Below, piece after piece: positions 6,724 to 16,014 of a stretch of 64,000 bases of DNA (position 1 is the first letter of the stretch; every line of letters begins with the position of its first letter). Below the pieces are notes generated by a model. That model was not told the origin of the DNA and made no database searches. It saw only the letters and a program-made list of their open reading frames with translations. Origin of the DNA: Falsigemmobacter faecalis (lineage in GTDB: Bacteria; Pseudomonadota; Alphaproteobacteria; Rhodobacterales; Rhodobacteraceae); NCBI RefSeq assembly GCF_003863335.1, contig NZ_RRAZ01000011.1:1-64000 (forward strand), in the 5' to 3' direction. The position numbers and the translations under genes are program-made.

Positions 6724-9083
6724 CAGAACTTCGTCGAAATCGAGATGTCGAAGCGCTGTTCTTTGTCGCCTTCCGCCATTTTCAGCGCTTTGGCGAGGTT
6801 GAAGCGCAACGGACCCATCGGCGTATCCCACAGCAGCGAAACGCCGACCGAGGAGCGCAGCTTGCGGCTGTCGTCCACCGTCACACCGCCCGCAGCCGTG
6901 TTGTCGAGGCCCCAGACCGAGCCCACGTCAAAGAAGGCCGCGCCGCGCATCTTATATTCTTCCGGCAGACCCAGCGGGAAATCCGCCTCAACCCGCGCCA
7001 CGGCATAGTAGTTGCCGCCCAGCGGGTCATTGCGCCCGTTGCTGATGTCGCGCGGACCCATGCCGAAGGGCTCAAAGCCACGCATCTTGTCGCCCATGAA
7101 GAAGCGCTCAAGCACCCGCAGATCGGTGCCGCCACGGGCATGCACGGCCCCCGCTTCGAGTTCGGCGCGCAGACGCAGATCGCCGTTGAAGAATTTCGTC
7201 TCAGAGCCTGCGAAAATCTCAGATTTGAGATATTTCAGATCGCTGCTGAGGCCGAAGAAGTCCTGGCTCAGACGGAAGACATAGGCCGTGCGGCCCTGCA
7301 GACCATCGCGGCGGTTGTCAAAGCTGAGGGTATAGCCGGGGCCTGCGTAAACCTTGGTGCCGGCGGCCGCCTCATCGGCCAGAAGGCCGGTTGCGGGCAG
7401 CGTCGGCGTGGCCGGATCACCTGGCACATTGCGGATACCCGATTTGCCAACCGTCAGACGCGTCGTCAGGCGGGTGTTTTCCGCAATCGGGAATTCCAGC
7501 GAGGTGGCCAGCTGCACCGTGCGGCTGTCCCAGGTCGCGTAATTGGCCTCAGTCTGCTCATAAAGACCCGCGACCGAGAACCGCAGATCGCGGTCCAGAA
7601 TGGAGGGATCGGCGAAGGTGAAAGACGAGGTGGCGTTATTGGCCCCAAGGTTCAGGTCCACGGCAACATATTGACCGCGGCCGAGGAAGTTGGCTTCCGA
7701 CAGACCGACCGTCAGGCCGACGCCGTCGGATTTACCGTAGCTTGCCCCAAAGGAGAGCGAGCCGGTCGGCTTTTCCTCAACGGTCGCTTTCACGATGACG
7801 CTTTCCGGGGTCGAGCCTTCCGAGGCCTCCACATTGGCGGTCTCAAAGAAGCCAAGCGCGCGGATACGTTCGGCGGCTTCGCGCACTTCGCGGGCGTTCA
7901 GCGGATCGCCTTCGACGCTGCGGAACTGACGGCGGATCACCTCATCCGAGGTGGTGGTATTGCCTTCAATGTCGATGCGCTCAACGAAGATCCGCTCCCC
8001 ACGGGTCAGCGCGAAATCGACGTTCAGAACCCGGTTCCGCTCATCGCGCTTGATACGCGGCTCAACGCGCAGGAAGTTGATCCCCTTGCGACCGGCCAGC
8101 GATTCCATCCGCGCGATGGCGCTTTCAATCTCGGAGGGCGAATAAATCGCCCCCGGCTTCAGACGCAGCAGCGGGGCGAATTCATTGACATCCAGCCCCG
8201 CGATTTCCGAGACCACACGGGTCGTGCCGAAACGGTACTGCAGACCTTCGCGCACCGTAAAGGTGACGAAAAAGCCATCCTGCTCGCGCGCCATTTCGGC
8301 GGTCGCATCCTGGACCTGCATGTCGATATAGCCGCGCGAGTGGTAGAAATCGCGCAGAAGCTGCTTGTCGATCTCAATACGGTCGGCGTTATAGCTGTCG
8401 CGCGAGATGATGGCGCGCAAAAGACCGGCCTGCTTGGTCTGCAGCACCTGGCGCAGACGGCGGTCGGTGAAAGTGCGGTTGCCAACAAAGCTCAGCCGCT
8501 CAATTTCTGAGACGCGGCCTTCGGCGATTTCAAAGACCAGATCGACGGTGTTATTGCCGCGCGGAATGACCTTAGGCTCAACGCGCGCCGCAACGCGGGC
8601 GGTGTTGAAATAGGCCTCAGCGATGGCGGCGGCATCGGCCTCAGCGGTCGCGGGCGAATAGAAACGGCGCGGCTGCGAAGAGATGCCCTTCAGCAGATCT
8701 TCCGATTTGAGGCGCTTGTTGCCCTCAAAGTTGATCACCGAAATCGCGGGCAGTTCTTTGACGGCGATCACAAGCGTATTGCCGCGCGGCTGCAGAGTGA
8801 CGCTCTCAAACAGGCCCGCATTCATCAGGCGCTGGTAGACGTCATTCATCTCCGCAGCGCTGAGGCTGCGGCCGCGGTTGATTTTGGCATGACCGAGGAT
8901 CGTGCGGGCATCCACACGCTGGTTGCCCTCAATCGTCACATTGGAAAAGCTGTAGGCCTGCGCATAGGCCACCACCGGAACAATGGCTGCAACACTGCCT
9001 GCCGCCATCACACTGGCCAGAAGACAGGACCGAAGGCGCGTTGCAGATCTGCCGGTTGCCCGCTTGCTGAAAAGGCCGTTCAT
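6723..9083 (-). CDS. bamA: Outer-membrane protein assembly factor BamA
   Basis: A 786-residue Omp85 protein with an N-terminal signal peptide (cleavage near VVAYAQA), five POTRA domains (from FSNVTIEGNQRVDARTI to about residue 420) and a C-terminal 16-stranded barrel ending in DISISTKF. The barrel carries the conserved RGF motif as MRGFEPFG. BamA inserts beta-barrel proteins into the outer membrane. The stop overlaps the skp start, and rseP lies upstream, so quality control, insertion and chaperone are encoded together. The length is normal. Confidence 0.97.
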   Translation of the reverse strand: MNGLFSKRATGRSATRLRSCLLASVMAAGSVAAIVPVVAYAQAYSFSNVTIEGNQRVDARTILGHAKINRGRSLSAAEMNDVYQRLMNAGLFESVTLQPRGNTLVIAVKELPAISVINFEGNKRLKSEDLLKGISSQPRRFYSPATAEADAAAIAEAYFNTARVAARVEPKVIPRGNNTVDLVFEIAEGRVSEIERLSFVGNRTFTDRRLRQVLQTKQAGLLRAIISRDSYNADRIEIDKQLLRDFYHSRGYIDMQVQDATAEMAREQDGFFVTFTVREGLQYRFGTTRVVSEIAGLDVNEFAPLLRLKPGAIYSPSEIESAIARMESLAGRKGINFLRVEPRIKRDERNRVLNVDFALTRGERIFVERIDIEGNTTTSDEVIRRQFRSVEGDPLNAREVREAAERIRALGFFETANVEASEGSTPESVIVKATVEEKPTGSLSFGASYGKSDGVGLTVGLSEANFLGRGQYVAVDLNLGANNATSSFTFADPSILDRDLRFSVAGLYEQTEANYATWDSRTVQLATSLEFPIAENTRLTTRLTVGKSGIRNVPGDPATPTLPATGLLADEAAAGTKVYAGPGYTLSFDNRRDGLQGRTAYVFRLSQDFFGLSSDLKYLKSEIFAGSETKFFNGDLRLRAELEAGAVHARGGTDLRVLERFFMGDKMRGFEPFGMGPRDISNGRNDPLGGNYYAVARVEADFPLGLPEEYKMRGAAFFDVGSVWGLDNTAAGGVTVDDSRKLRSSVGVSLLWDTPMGPLRFNLAKALKMAEGDKEQRFDISISTKF

Positions 9084-9213
9084 CCGTCACTCTCCCGGTC
9101 GTCCGTTTCCAGACTGACTAACTGAGGCGGTACGGCTTGTCAAAATGCTTAAAGGAAAAACCACATATCCTGCGCGGCTATGGCAGCCAGACCACAGCCT
9201 CCAGGGGGAACGC

Positions 9214-9363
9214 TCAGGAGAGCCGCATCCCGTCCAGCAGCAAAAGCGCGACCGTCAGGCACAGAAAAAGCAGCCCCGGCACCAGAATGCGGTCCAGATT
9301 GACATCCAGAAACAGCCGCAGGCGGTTGCGTTCAGAGCGGTTTTTCAGCGCAAGCCCGGTCAT
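9214..9363 (-). CDS. Small single-span membrane protein between rseP and bamA
   Basis: A 49-residue frame starts at an ATG at 9363 with a GAGG 6 bases upstream and stops with TGA at 9214-9216. The protein has a basic N-terminal half (KNRSERNRLRLFLD) followed by one hydrophobic helix (about 28-43, ILVPGLLFLCLTVALLLL) and a short tail. It would be a positive-inside membrane protein. It lies in the same orientation in the 365-base gap between rseP and bamA, so it may be cotranscribed with them. I do not recognise a family; a role near the Bam pathway is only a guess from position. Confidence 0.55.
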   Translation of the reverse strand: MTGLALKNRSERNRLRLFLDVNLDRILVPGLLFLCLTVALLLLDGMRLS

Positions 9364-9448
9364 GTCACCCTCATCCGTAAATGCTCACGTCCGCAGAAGA
9401 CCTGCGGGCGTGAGGGTGATGACAGCAAATTGTGGCCGCTCCTGGGCA

Positions 9449-10783
9449 TCAGGGGCAGAAAAGATCGTTGCTCAGCGCAAAAATCATCAGGCTCAGCAGG
9501 ATTGTTAACCCCGCCGCCATCAGGCCGCGCAAAGCCCGCTCTGAGGGCGGCTTGCCGGTCACGGCCTCCCAGGCGTGAAACACCAGATGGCCGCCATCCA
9601 GTACCGGGACCGGAAAGAGGTTCATCAGACCCACCGCCGTCGAAAGCATCCCGATAAACCAGATAAAGGTAAACGACCCCTGCGCCGCCGCATTGCCCGA
9701 GCTTTGCGCAATGCCCAAAGGACCGCGCAGATTGCAGCTGGAAATCGCGCCCGTCACCATATGCCACATGCCCGAAAGCGAGGTCTTGATGATGGTGCCA
9801 ACCTGAGAGGCGCTCATCTGCAAAGCCTCAAGCGGGCCGGCGCTGCGGGTCTCGGGCACAAAGACCAGACCGCCGGTCACACCGATCAGCCAGCGGGTCT
9901 CAAATCCGCCTTCTGCGCGCGGCACATCCATGCGTTTCGGCGTCAGCACCACGTCAAGCACCGCGCCGTCGCGCCAGAGCTGCAGCGCAACCTGCGAGCC
10001 CTCGGCCGCAGCCACATAATCCCGCAGCTCCGTGAAAGACGAAATCGCCGCGCCATTCACCGCGAGGATGACATCCCCTGCCCGCAGACCGGCCTCCTGG
10101 GCCGGGGAATCAGGGTTCACCTGATCGGCGCGGGGCGGAAAGGGGAACGGGCCGGTGAGTTGGAAGATGCGGCCTGCCCGCTCGACGCTGTAGTCCGCCG
10201 AAGGGGCGGGCGGCAATTCCGTGGCAAGGGTCGCAAATTCGCGCAGATCCGCCACCGGCCTGCCGTTCAGCGCGGTGATCAGATCGCCCTCCTGCAGGCT
10301 TTCTGCCCCGGGCATCGGCTTGATCTCACCGATCCGCGCCTCATCAGTGGCAATGCCGACCGAGAGCGCGATGCCCGCAAAGATCAGCATCGAGAAGATA
10401 AAGTTGAAAACCGGCCCTGCCGCCACCGTGGCCGCCCGCGCCCAGAGCGGCGCGCCATGCATGGTATCCCGCGCCGCCTCAGGGCTGAGCGCGGACATCA
10501 TCTCTTCGTCGCGGCCCGAAGCCGCATCGGCATCGCCTTTGAACTTCACAAAGCCGCCCAGCGGCAGCGCCGCAATCTGCCAGCGGGTGCCGTGACGATC
10601 AACCCGCGAGAAAATCACCGGGCCAAAGCCCAGCGAAAAGACATCCGCCTTAATCCCGCACCAGCGCCCGACGATATAATGGCCATATTCATGAATCGCG
10701 ACGATGACCGACAGCGCCGCGACAAACGCCAACAGCGTTCGCAGACCACCGCCGAAATCGGGAAACTGGGCGAAAAATTCCAT
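9449..10783 (-). CDS. rseP: Site-2 metalloprotease RseP
   Basis: Inner-membrane zinc protease of 444 residues that cleaves anti-sigma factors and remnant signal peptides within the membrane. The zinc motif HEYGH is at 31-35 in the first transmembrane helix. Two PDZ-type regions follow (about 120-310; GDLITALNGRPV and GDVILAVNGAAI), and the third metal ligand lies in the LDGGH motif near the C-terminus. A GAGG motif precedes the ATG. It stands 9 bases after dxr ends, in the order dxr-rseP-bamA common in proteobacteria. Confidence 0.96.
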   Translation of the reverse strand: MEFFAQFPDFGGGLRTLLAFVAALSVIVAIHEYGHYIVGRWCGIKADVFSLGFGPVIFSRVDRHGTRWQIAALPLGGFVKFKGDADAASGRDEEMMSALSPEAARDTMHGAPLWARAATVAAGPVFNFIFSMLIFAGIALSVGIATDEARIGEIKPMPGAESLQEGDLITALNGRPVADLREFATLATELPPAPSADYSVERAGRIFQLTGPFPFPPRADQVNPDSPAQEAGLRAGDVILAVNGAAISSFTELRDYVAAAEGSQVALQLWRDGAVLDVVLTPKRMDVPRAEGGFETRWLIGVTGGLVFVPETRSAGPLEALQMSASQVGTIIKTSLSGMWHMVTGAISSCNLRGPLGIAQSSGNAAAQGSFTFIWFIGMLSTAVGLMNLFPVPVLDGGHLVFHAWEAVTGKPPSERALRGLMAAGLTILLSLMIFALSNDLFCP

Positions 10784-10792
10784 AGACCGTCC

Positions 10793-11971
10793 TCAGATCT
10801 GGTGACGGGCAATCAGCTCCGTCGCAGTGACGCGGGCAAAGTGGTTCATCTGCAGCACCTTCTCAAGGCTGTCTGCCGCAGTTCCATAACCACTTTCCCG
10901 CGAGCAGGCCGACAGCGTCGCCGCCACCACCCGCGCCATATCGGTAAAGCCGATCTTTCCGGCGATAAAATGGTCAAGAGCGATCTCTTTTGCGGCATTA
11001 AAGACCGCGCCCGAAAGCCCGCCGGTCTTCATCACCTCATCCGCCAGCGCCAGCGCCGGGTAGCGCGCCGGGTCCGGGGCCGCGAAAGTCAGCTGACCGA
11101 GCTTCACCAGATCCACCCGCTCCACCGGCAGAAAGCGCCGCTCCGGCCAGTGCAGCGCAAAGCCGATGGCGTGGCGCATATCGGGCGCGCCCAGATGCGC
11201 CATCATGGCCCCGTCATTGAAGGTGACCAGCGCATGAATGATCTGCTCGCGCTGGATCACCACGTCGATCTGATCGGCCTCAAAACCAAAGAACTCTTTG
11301 GCCTCAATGATTTCCATGGCTTTGTTGAACATGGTGGCGCTGTCGATGGTGATGCGCTGACCCATGGCGAAATTCGGATGCGTCGAGGCCTCGGCCACGC
11401 TGGCACTGGCCAGCTTGTCCATCGGCCAGTCGCGGAAGGCGCCGCCCGAAGCGGTGATGGTGACACGTTCAACGGTTTCTGAAGTATGCCCGCCAAGGCA
11501 TTGAAAAATGGCGGAATGCTCAGAATCAACCGGCAGAATTTCCGCGCCTGAACTTTCGGCCGTTTTCATCAACAGCGGCCCCGCGCAGACGAGGCTTTCT
11601 TTATTGGCCAGCGCCAGCGCGCCGCCCCGCGCCACCGTGGTCAGCGAGGGCACCAGCCCCGCCGCACCGACAATCGCGCTCATGGTCCAGTCGTTCGGAC
11701 GCTGCGCCGCGTCGCGGATGGCCTCCGCCCCGGCGGCGACTTCGGTGCCTGTGCCTGAGAGAAGGTCCTTCAGCTCGTCATAACGGCTCTCATCCGCCGT
11801 CACCGCAAGTGCGGCACGATGGGTCTTCGCCTGCTCTGCCAGCAGCGCGATATTGCGCCCGCCGGTCAGCACCGCGACCTGATACTCCTGCGGCGCGCGG
11901 CCAATCAGATCGAGCGTATTCACCCCGATCGAGCCGGTCGCCCCGAAAATCGCAATTGAGCGCATATTCAA
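10793..11971 (-). CDS. dxr: 1-deoxy-D-xylulose 5-phosphate reductoisomerase
   Basis: Second enzyme of the MEP isoprenoid pathway, making 2-C-methyl-D-erythritol 4-phosphate with NADPH and a divalent metal. The 392-residue protein has the NADPH-binding IFGATGSIGVNTLDL at its start, the metal-binding ILPVDSEHSAIFQCL and the mobile-loop region ITASGGAFRDW. It overlaps the cdsA stop by 4 bases and is followed by rseP. Its product pathway feeds the undecaprenyl synthase encoded two genes upstream. Confidence 0.97.
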   Translation of the reverse strand: MNMRSIAIFGATGSIGVNTLDLIGRAPQEYQVAVLTGGRNIALLAEQAKTHRAALAVTADESRYDELKDLLSGTGTEVAAGAEAIRDAAQRPNDWTMSAIVGAAGLVPSLTTVARGGALALANKESLVCAGPLLMKTAESSGAEILPVDSEHSAIFQCLGGHTSETVERVTITASGGAFRDWPMDKLASASVAEASTHPNFAMGQRITIDSATMFNKAMEIIEAKEFFGFEADQIDVVIQREQIIHALVTFNDGAMMAHLGAPDMRHAIGFALHWPERRFLPVERVDLVKLGQLTFAAPDPARYPALALADEVMKTGGLSGAVFNAAKEIALDHFIAGKIGFTDMARVVAATLSACSRESGYGTAADSLEKVLQMNHFARVTATELIARHQI

Positions 11972-12759
11972 AAGGCCCCCACGGCCCGGAAGTAGACAAG
12001 ATGCTGCACCACAAAGACCAGCATGGCCGCCAGCAGCAGCGCATCAAAGCGGTCCAGAAAGCCGCCATGGCCGGGGATCAGGTTCGAGCTGTCCTTGATC
12101 CCTGCCCGCCGCTTCAGCCAGCTTTCGAGAATATCCCCGAGCTGCCCGGCAAAAGCCACCAGCGGCGACAGCCAGATCAGCGCAGCAGGGGTGCCGGCCC
12201 AAAGATGAAAGCCCGCCCCCACCAGGGCCGCCCCGATCCAGCCCGCAACGGTGCCGGACCAGGTTTTTTTCGGGCTGATCGCGGGCCAGAATTTCGGCCC
12301 GCCAAATGCGCGCCCGGCGAAATAGCCCGCGACATCCGAGACGATGATCACGGCCAGAAGCCACAACAGCGGCGTCACGCCACTGACGCGCAGCGACACC
12401 AGCCCCGCGCCCGCCAGCATGATCGCCAGCGCATAAGGCACCGCGACCCATTTCATCCGGCGCGGCGTGAACGCAAAGCCCAGCGGCACGATGAAAAGCG
12501 CCAGCAGCATCACAGGGCCGCCCTGGATCAGCATCCCGCCCAGCGACAGCACAGCCAGCAAGGCCGCAGCGATATGCTTTTCGGGGCTGTCATCGGGCGC
12601 CGTAATACGGGCCAGCTCCCAGATCATCAGCGCCGTAACCAGAACCACCAGCACCGACCAGACCGCGCCGCCAAGCGCAATCGCCACCGCACCCACCGCG
12701 ATCATCACGACCGCAGAGAGCACACGGGCGCGCAGATCGCCCCAGTTTCCAGAGGACAT
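11968..12759 (-). CDS. cdsA: Phosphatidate cytidylyltransferase
   Basis: Polytopic inner-membrane enzyme of 263 residues making CDP-diacylglycerol from phosphatidate and CTP, the branch point of phospholipid synthesis. About eight hydrophobic helices are visible. The C-terminal CDP-alcohol signature is seen as SPLVAFAGQLGDILESWLKRRAGIKDSSNLIPGHGG (read in two parts; the key residues are the D of GD, the K-R pair and the HGG end). It overlaps uppS by one base and dxr by four, so translation is tightly coupled. Confidence 0.95.
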   Translation of the reverse strand: MSSGNWGDLRARVLSAVVMIAVGAVAIALGGAVWSVLVVLVTALMIWELARITAPDDSPEKHIAAALLAVLSLGGMLIQGGPVMLLALFIVPLGFAFTPRRMKWVAVPYALAIMLAGAGLVSLRVSGVTPLLWLLAVIIVSDVAGYFAGRAFGGPKFWPAISPKKTWSGTVAGWIGAALVGAGFHLWAGTPAALIWLSPLVAFAGQLGDILESWLKRRAGIKDSSNLIPGHGGFLDRFDALLLAAMLVFVVQHLVYFRAVGAF

Positions 12760-13457
12760 CAGGCCAGGGCTCCGCCAAAACGCCGGTCGCGGGTGCCGAA
12801 CCGGTCGAGGATACGGCCCAGCTCTTCGGCGGTGAAATCCGGCCAGAGCGTGGGCGTGAATTCATATTCGGCATAGGCCGCCTGCCAGAGCAGGAAGTTC
12901 GACACCCGCGTCTCACCGCTGGTGCGGATCACCAGATCGGGGTCGGGGATGTCATGGGTATCCAGCGCGCGGCAGAAACTCTCTTCCGAGATCTCAGCGC
13001 CTTCCGCAGCGAGGCGGCGCATGGCGCGCAGCATCTCGTCGCGGCCGCCGTAGTTGATCGCCACGGTGAGATTGAGCCGGCTGTTGCCGGCGGTCTGCGC
13101 CTCAATGTCGCGCATCAGGCCCTGGAGGTGGTTCGAGAGCCGCGAGCGGTCGCCGATAAAGCGCATCCGCACCCCTTCGCGGGCGAGTTTCACCGCCTCG
13201 CGCTGGATGTATCGCGAAAAGAGGCTCATCAGACCAAGGACTTCCTCGGTCGAGCGTTTCCAGTTTTCGGTGGAGAAGGCATAGAGCGTCAGCCAGCGCA
13301 CGCCGAGATCGGGGGCTGCCCCCACGATATCGCGCACCCGCTCGACGCCGCGGCGGTGACCCACCAGACGCGGCCAGCCGCGCCCGGTGGCCCATCGGCC
13401 GTTGCCGTCCATGATGATGGCCACATGCTGTGGCCGCTTGGCTGTCTCAGACGGCAT
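12759..13457 (-). CDS. uppS: Undecaprenyl diphosphate synthase (cis-prenyltransferase)
   Basis: Cytosolic enzyme of 232 residues that extends farnesyl diphosphate with isopentenyl units to give the lipid carrier for peptidoglycan and O-antigen. The substrate-binding block HVAIIMDGNGRWA holds the catalytic Asp17. LTLYAFSTENWKRS and the late DLVIRTSGETRVSNFLLWQ motif are conserved. It follows frr by 24 bases and overlaps cdsA by one base. The family call is firm; the exact chain length made cannot be read from sequence alone. Confidence 0.95.
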   Translation of the reverse strand: MPSETAKRPQHVAIIMDGNGRWATGRGWPRLVGHRRGVERVRDIVGAAPDLGVRWLTLYAFSTENWKRSTEEVLGLMSLFSRYIQREAVKLAREGVRMRFIGDRSRLSNHLQGLMRDIEAQTAGNSRLNLTVAINYGGRDEMLRAMRRLAAEGAEISEESFCRALDTHDIPDPDLVIRTSGETRVSNFLLWQAAYAEYEFTPTLWPDFTAEELGRILDRFGTRDRRFGGALA

Positions 13458-13481
13458 CCGGGCCTCTCCTCCGAGCGGACC

Positions 13482-14045
13482 TTAAATCTGCATGATTTCC
13501 TGTTGTTTGGCTTCAAGAGCCTTATCAACGGCGGAGATCATCTTGTCGGTCAGCGACTGGATTTCGTCAGAATACATTTTCTGATCGTCTTCCGGCATGC
13601 CGGCGGTTTTGGCCTTTTTGACCTGATCCATCCCGTCGCGGCGGACGTTGCGGATCGAGACGCGGGCACCTTCGGCATATTGCGCGGCGACCTTGGTCAG
13701 CTCTTTGCGGCGCTGCTCGTTCAGCTCGGGGATCGGCAGCATGATGATGGTGCCATTGGTCTGCGGATTGATGCCAAGGCCCGACTCGCGGATGGCTTTT
13801 TCAACCTTGCCGACCATGCCCTTGTCCCAGATATTGATGGTCACCATCCGCGGCTCGGGCACGTTGACGGTGCCGAGCTGGTTGACCGGGGTCATCTGGC
13901 CATAGGCTTCGACCTGGACAGGCTCAAGGATATTGGCGGAGGCGCGACCGGTGCGCAGCGAGCCAAACTCGGTGCGCAGCGAGGACATGGCGCCTTCCAT
14001 GCGGCGTTCGAGGTCATCGAGATCAATGTCGAGATCGTCGGACAT
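13482..14045 (-). CDS. frr: Ribosome recycling factor
   Basis: Two-domain protein of 187 residues that splits post-termination ribosomes with EF-G. The central [19 protein letters not shown] and the C-terminal [20 protein letters not shown] blocks are typical, and the length equals the family norm of about 185. It lies 155 bases after pyrH, with a GC-rich terminator-like repeat between them, so it may have its own promoter. Confidence 0.97.
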   Translation of the reverse strand: MSDDLDIDLDDLERRMEGAMSSLRTEFGSLRTGRASANILEPVQVEAYGQMTPVNQLGTVNVPEPRMVTINIWDKGMVGKVEKAIRESGLGINPQTNGTIIMLPIPELNEQRRKELTKVAAQYAEGARVSIRNVRRDGMDQVKKAKTAGMPEDDQKMYSDEIQSLTDKMISAVDKALEAKQQEIMQI

Positions 14046-14146
14046 GGGGATTTCCCTCTTTTGGCCACAGCCGGGCTGTGGCGACGTAGCTTTGGTTCGT
14101 TCTAGCCCCGTGGCTTACGGAAAGTCAAAGGGAACGGATATGAAAA

Positions 14147-14190
14147 GGCCGGGGGCGCTGCCCCCGGACCCCCGGAGTATTTTTAAAAAG
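14147..14190 (-). terminator. GC-rich terminator-like repeat after pyrH
   Basis: CCGGGGGC (14149-14156) pairs with GCCCCCGG (14159-14166) and, on the minus strand, is followed by CCTTTTC. An adjacent CCCCCGGAGTATTTTT block follows on the plus side. From memory, this GGGGGC-GCTGCCCCCGGACCCCCGG layout recurs in many Rhodobacteraceae genomes at gene ends; here it ends pyrH. Confidence 0.6.
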
Positions 14191-14201
14191 CCAAAGACAG
14201 A

Positions 14202-14948
14202 TCAGCCTTTGACCGTGGTGTAGGTGCCGCGTCCGGCCAGAATGCCGCGGAAGCCGCCCGGCTCATCGAGCGAGAAGACGATGATCGGGAGTTTGTTGTC
14301 GCGCGAGAGCGCGATGGCGGTGGCATCCATGACGCCGAGGTTTTTCTCGAGCGCTTCGTCGTAGGAGACGGTCTCATAGCGCACGGCATCGGGGAATTTC
14401 TTCGGGTCTTTGTTATAGACGCCGTCCACTTTGGTGCCTTTGAAGACGGCTTCGCAGCCCATCTCATTGGCGCGCAGGGTCGCTGCGGTATCGGTGGTGA
14501 AATAGGGGTTGCCGGTGCCGGCGGCGAAGATGCAGACGCGCTTTTTCTCAAGGTGGCGCACGGCGCGGCGGCGGATATAGGGTTCGCAGACCTGATCCAT
14601 CGGGATGGCCGAGATCACGCGGGTGAAGACGCCGAGGCCTTCGAGGGCCGATTGCATGGCGAGGGCGTTCATCACCGTGGCGAGCATGCCCATATAGTCT
14701 GCGGTGGTGCGCTCCATGCCCTGGGCGGAGCCTGCGAGGCCGCGGAAGATATTGCCGCCACCGATGACCATGCAGATCTCAACGCCCAGATCGTGGCAGG
14801 ACTTCACCTCTTCGGCGATGCGCTGCACGGTCGGGGGGTGCAGGCCGAAGCCCTGGTCGCCCATCAGGGCCTCGCCCGAAATCTTCAGCATGACCCGCTT
14901 GTAGGTCACACCGCCGCGTGCTTCATCCGCCCCGGTGATGGTGCTCAT
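14202..14948 (-). CDS. pyrH: Uridylate kinase
   Basis: UMP kinase of the amino-acid-kinase fold, 248 residues, making UDP for nucleic acid and envelope sugar nucleotides. The start [30 protein letters not shown] carries the ATP-binding lysine and glycine loop, and GGGNIFRG follows at the UMP site. The C-terminal half has [15 protein letters not shown] chose the ATG at 14948; upstream in-frame codons run antisense into miaA and are not needed. It lies divergently from miaA with only 85 bases between. Confidence 0.96.
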   Translation of the reverse strand: MSTITGADEARGGVTYKRVMLKISGEALMGDQGFGLHPPTVQRIAEEVKSCHDLGVEICMVIGGGNIFRGLAGSAQGMERTTADYMGMLATVMNALAMQSALEGLGVFTRVISAIPMDQVCEPYIRRRAVRHLEKKRVCIFAAGTGNPYFTTDTAATLRANEMGCEAVFKGTKVDGVYNKDPKKFPDAVRYETVSYDEALEKNLGVMDATAIALSRDNKLPIIVFSLDEPGGFRGILAGRGTYTTVKG

Positions 14949-15033
14949 GCCCTGGCTCTCCGTCTTAAATCTGTTCGCTGTGACAGGCGGCTGTGGTCGG
15001 TTGCACAGACTGCCTGGTTGACTGGCGCGCAAA

Positions 15034-15954
15034 ATGGTCGAAAACGGCGTAATGTTCAACGATCTTCCTGACCCTTTCGCGCGGTTCCTGCGCGATGTTC
15101 CGCCGGAAAAGCCGGTTCTGATCGCAGGCCCCACCGCCAGCGGCAAATCCGGGCTGGCTTTGCGGCTGGCCGAAGCGCAGGGCCGCGCGGTGGTCAATGC
15201 TGATGCTTTGCAGGTTTATGACAGCTGGCGGGCGCTCTCGGCGCGGCCCTCTGCTGACGAAGAAAACCGTGTGGCGCACCATCTCTATGGCCATGTGGGC
15301 CGCGAGGAAGACTATTCTGCGGGGCATTGGCTGCGGGAGGTGGCGCAGTATCTCAAGCGCGATCCGCGTCCCGTGATCGTGGGCGGAACGGGGCTGAACT
15401 TCACCGCGCTGACCGCAGGGCTTGCCGAAATCCCGCCGGTGCCGGCGGAGATCCGGGCGCAGGCCGATCATCGGCGTGCGACCGAAGGTCACGAGGGGAT
15501 GCTGCGCGATCTGGACCCGGAGACCGCCGCGCGCATTGATCAGCGCAACCCTGCGCGGGTGCAGCGCGCCTGGGAGGTGCTGCGCACCACCGGGCGCGGG
15601 CTTGCCGTCTGGCAGGATGAGACGGGTCCTGCGGTTCTGCCGCCGGAGCGCGCCCATACTCTGGTGCTGATGCCCGAGCCGGAGTGGCTTGGGCGCCGGA
15701 TTGATCAGCGCTTTGATCAGATGATTCGCGACGGCGCGCTGGAGGAGGCCCGCGCGGTGCTTGCTCATTGGGATCCGGCGCGGCCCTGGGCGCGGGCCAT
15801 CGGGGCACCGGAACTGATCGCGCATCTGCGGGGCGAGATGACCCTGCAGGAGGCGCGCGATGCCGCCTGCACCGCCACCCGGCAATATGCCAAACGGCAG
15901 CGGACCTGGATGCGCAACCGTCTGGGTCACTGGCCGGTGATCCCGCTGCCGTGA
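15034..15954 (+). CDS. miaA: tRNA dimethylallyltransferase MiaA
   Basis: Adds a dimethylallyl group to adenosine-37 of tRNAs reading codons that start with U. The 306-residue protein has the P-loop GPTASGKS (32-39), the [13 protein letters not shown] substrate motif, [10 protein letters not shown] and the late [15 protein letters not shown] block. An internal ATG seven codons later (MFNDLPDP) is an alternative start. It uses the dimethylallyl diphosphate made by the pathway in which the nearby dxr takes part. Confidence 0.95.
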   Translation: MVENGVMFNDLPDPFARFLRDVPPEKPVLIAGPTASGKSGLALRLAEAQGRAVVNADALQVYDSWRALSARPSADEENRVAHHLYGHVGREEDYSAGHWLREVAQYLKRDPRPVIVGGTGLNFTALTAGLAEIPPVPAEIRAQADHRRATEGHEGMLRDLDPETAARIDQRNPARVQRAWEVLRTTGRGLAVWQDETGPAVLPPERAHTLVLMPEPEWLGRRIDQRFDQMIRDGALEEARAVLAHWDPARPWARAIGAPELIAHLRGEMTLQEARDAACTATRQYAKRQRTWMRNRLGHWPVIPLP

Positions 15955-16014
15955 GCTTCCTCTCGGGGCGGCAAAGCGCTAGAGTGGCCAGGTCTTTCCT
16001 GCCGGAGCCTGCTC

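Noticed and set aside
4555-7008. 817-residue plus-strand frame
   Set aside because: It lies opposite lpxI, lpxA, fabZ and skp, all clearly identified; the frame is the usual GC-rich antisense shadow.
9575-11482. 635-residue plus-strand frame
   Set aside because: It is antisense to rseP and dxr and is rich in Arg and His, with no recognisable domain.
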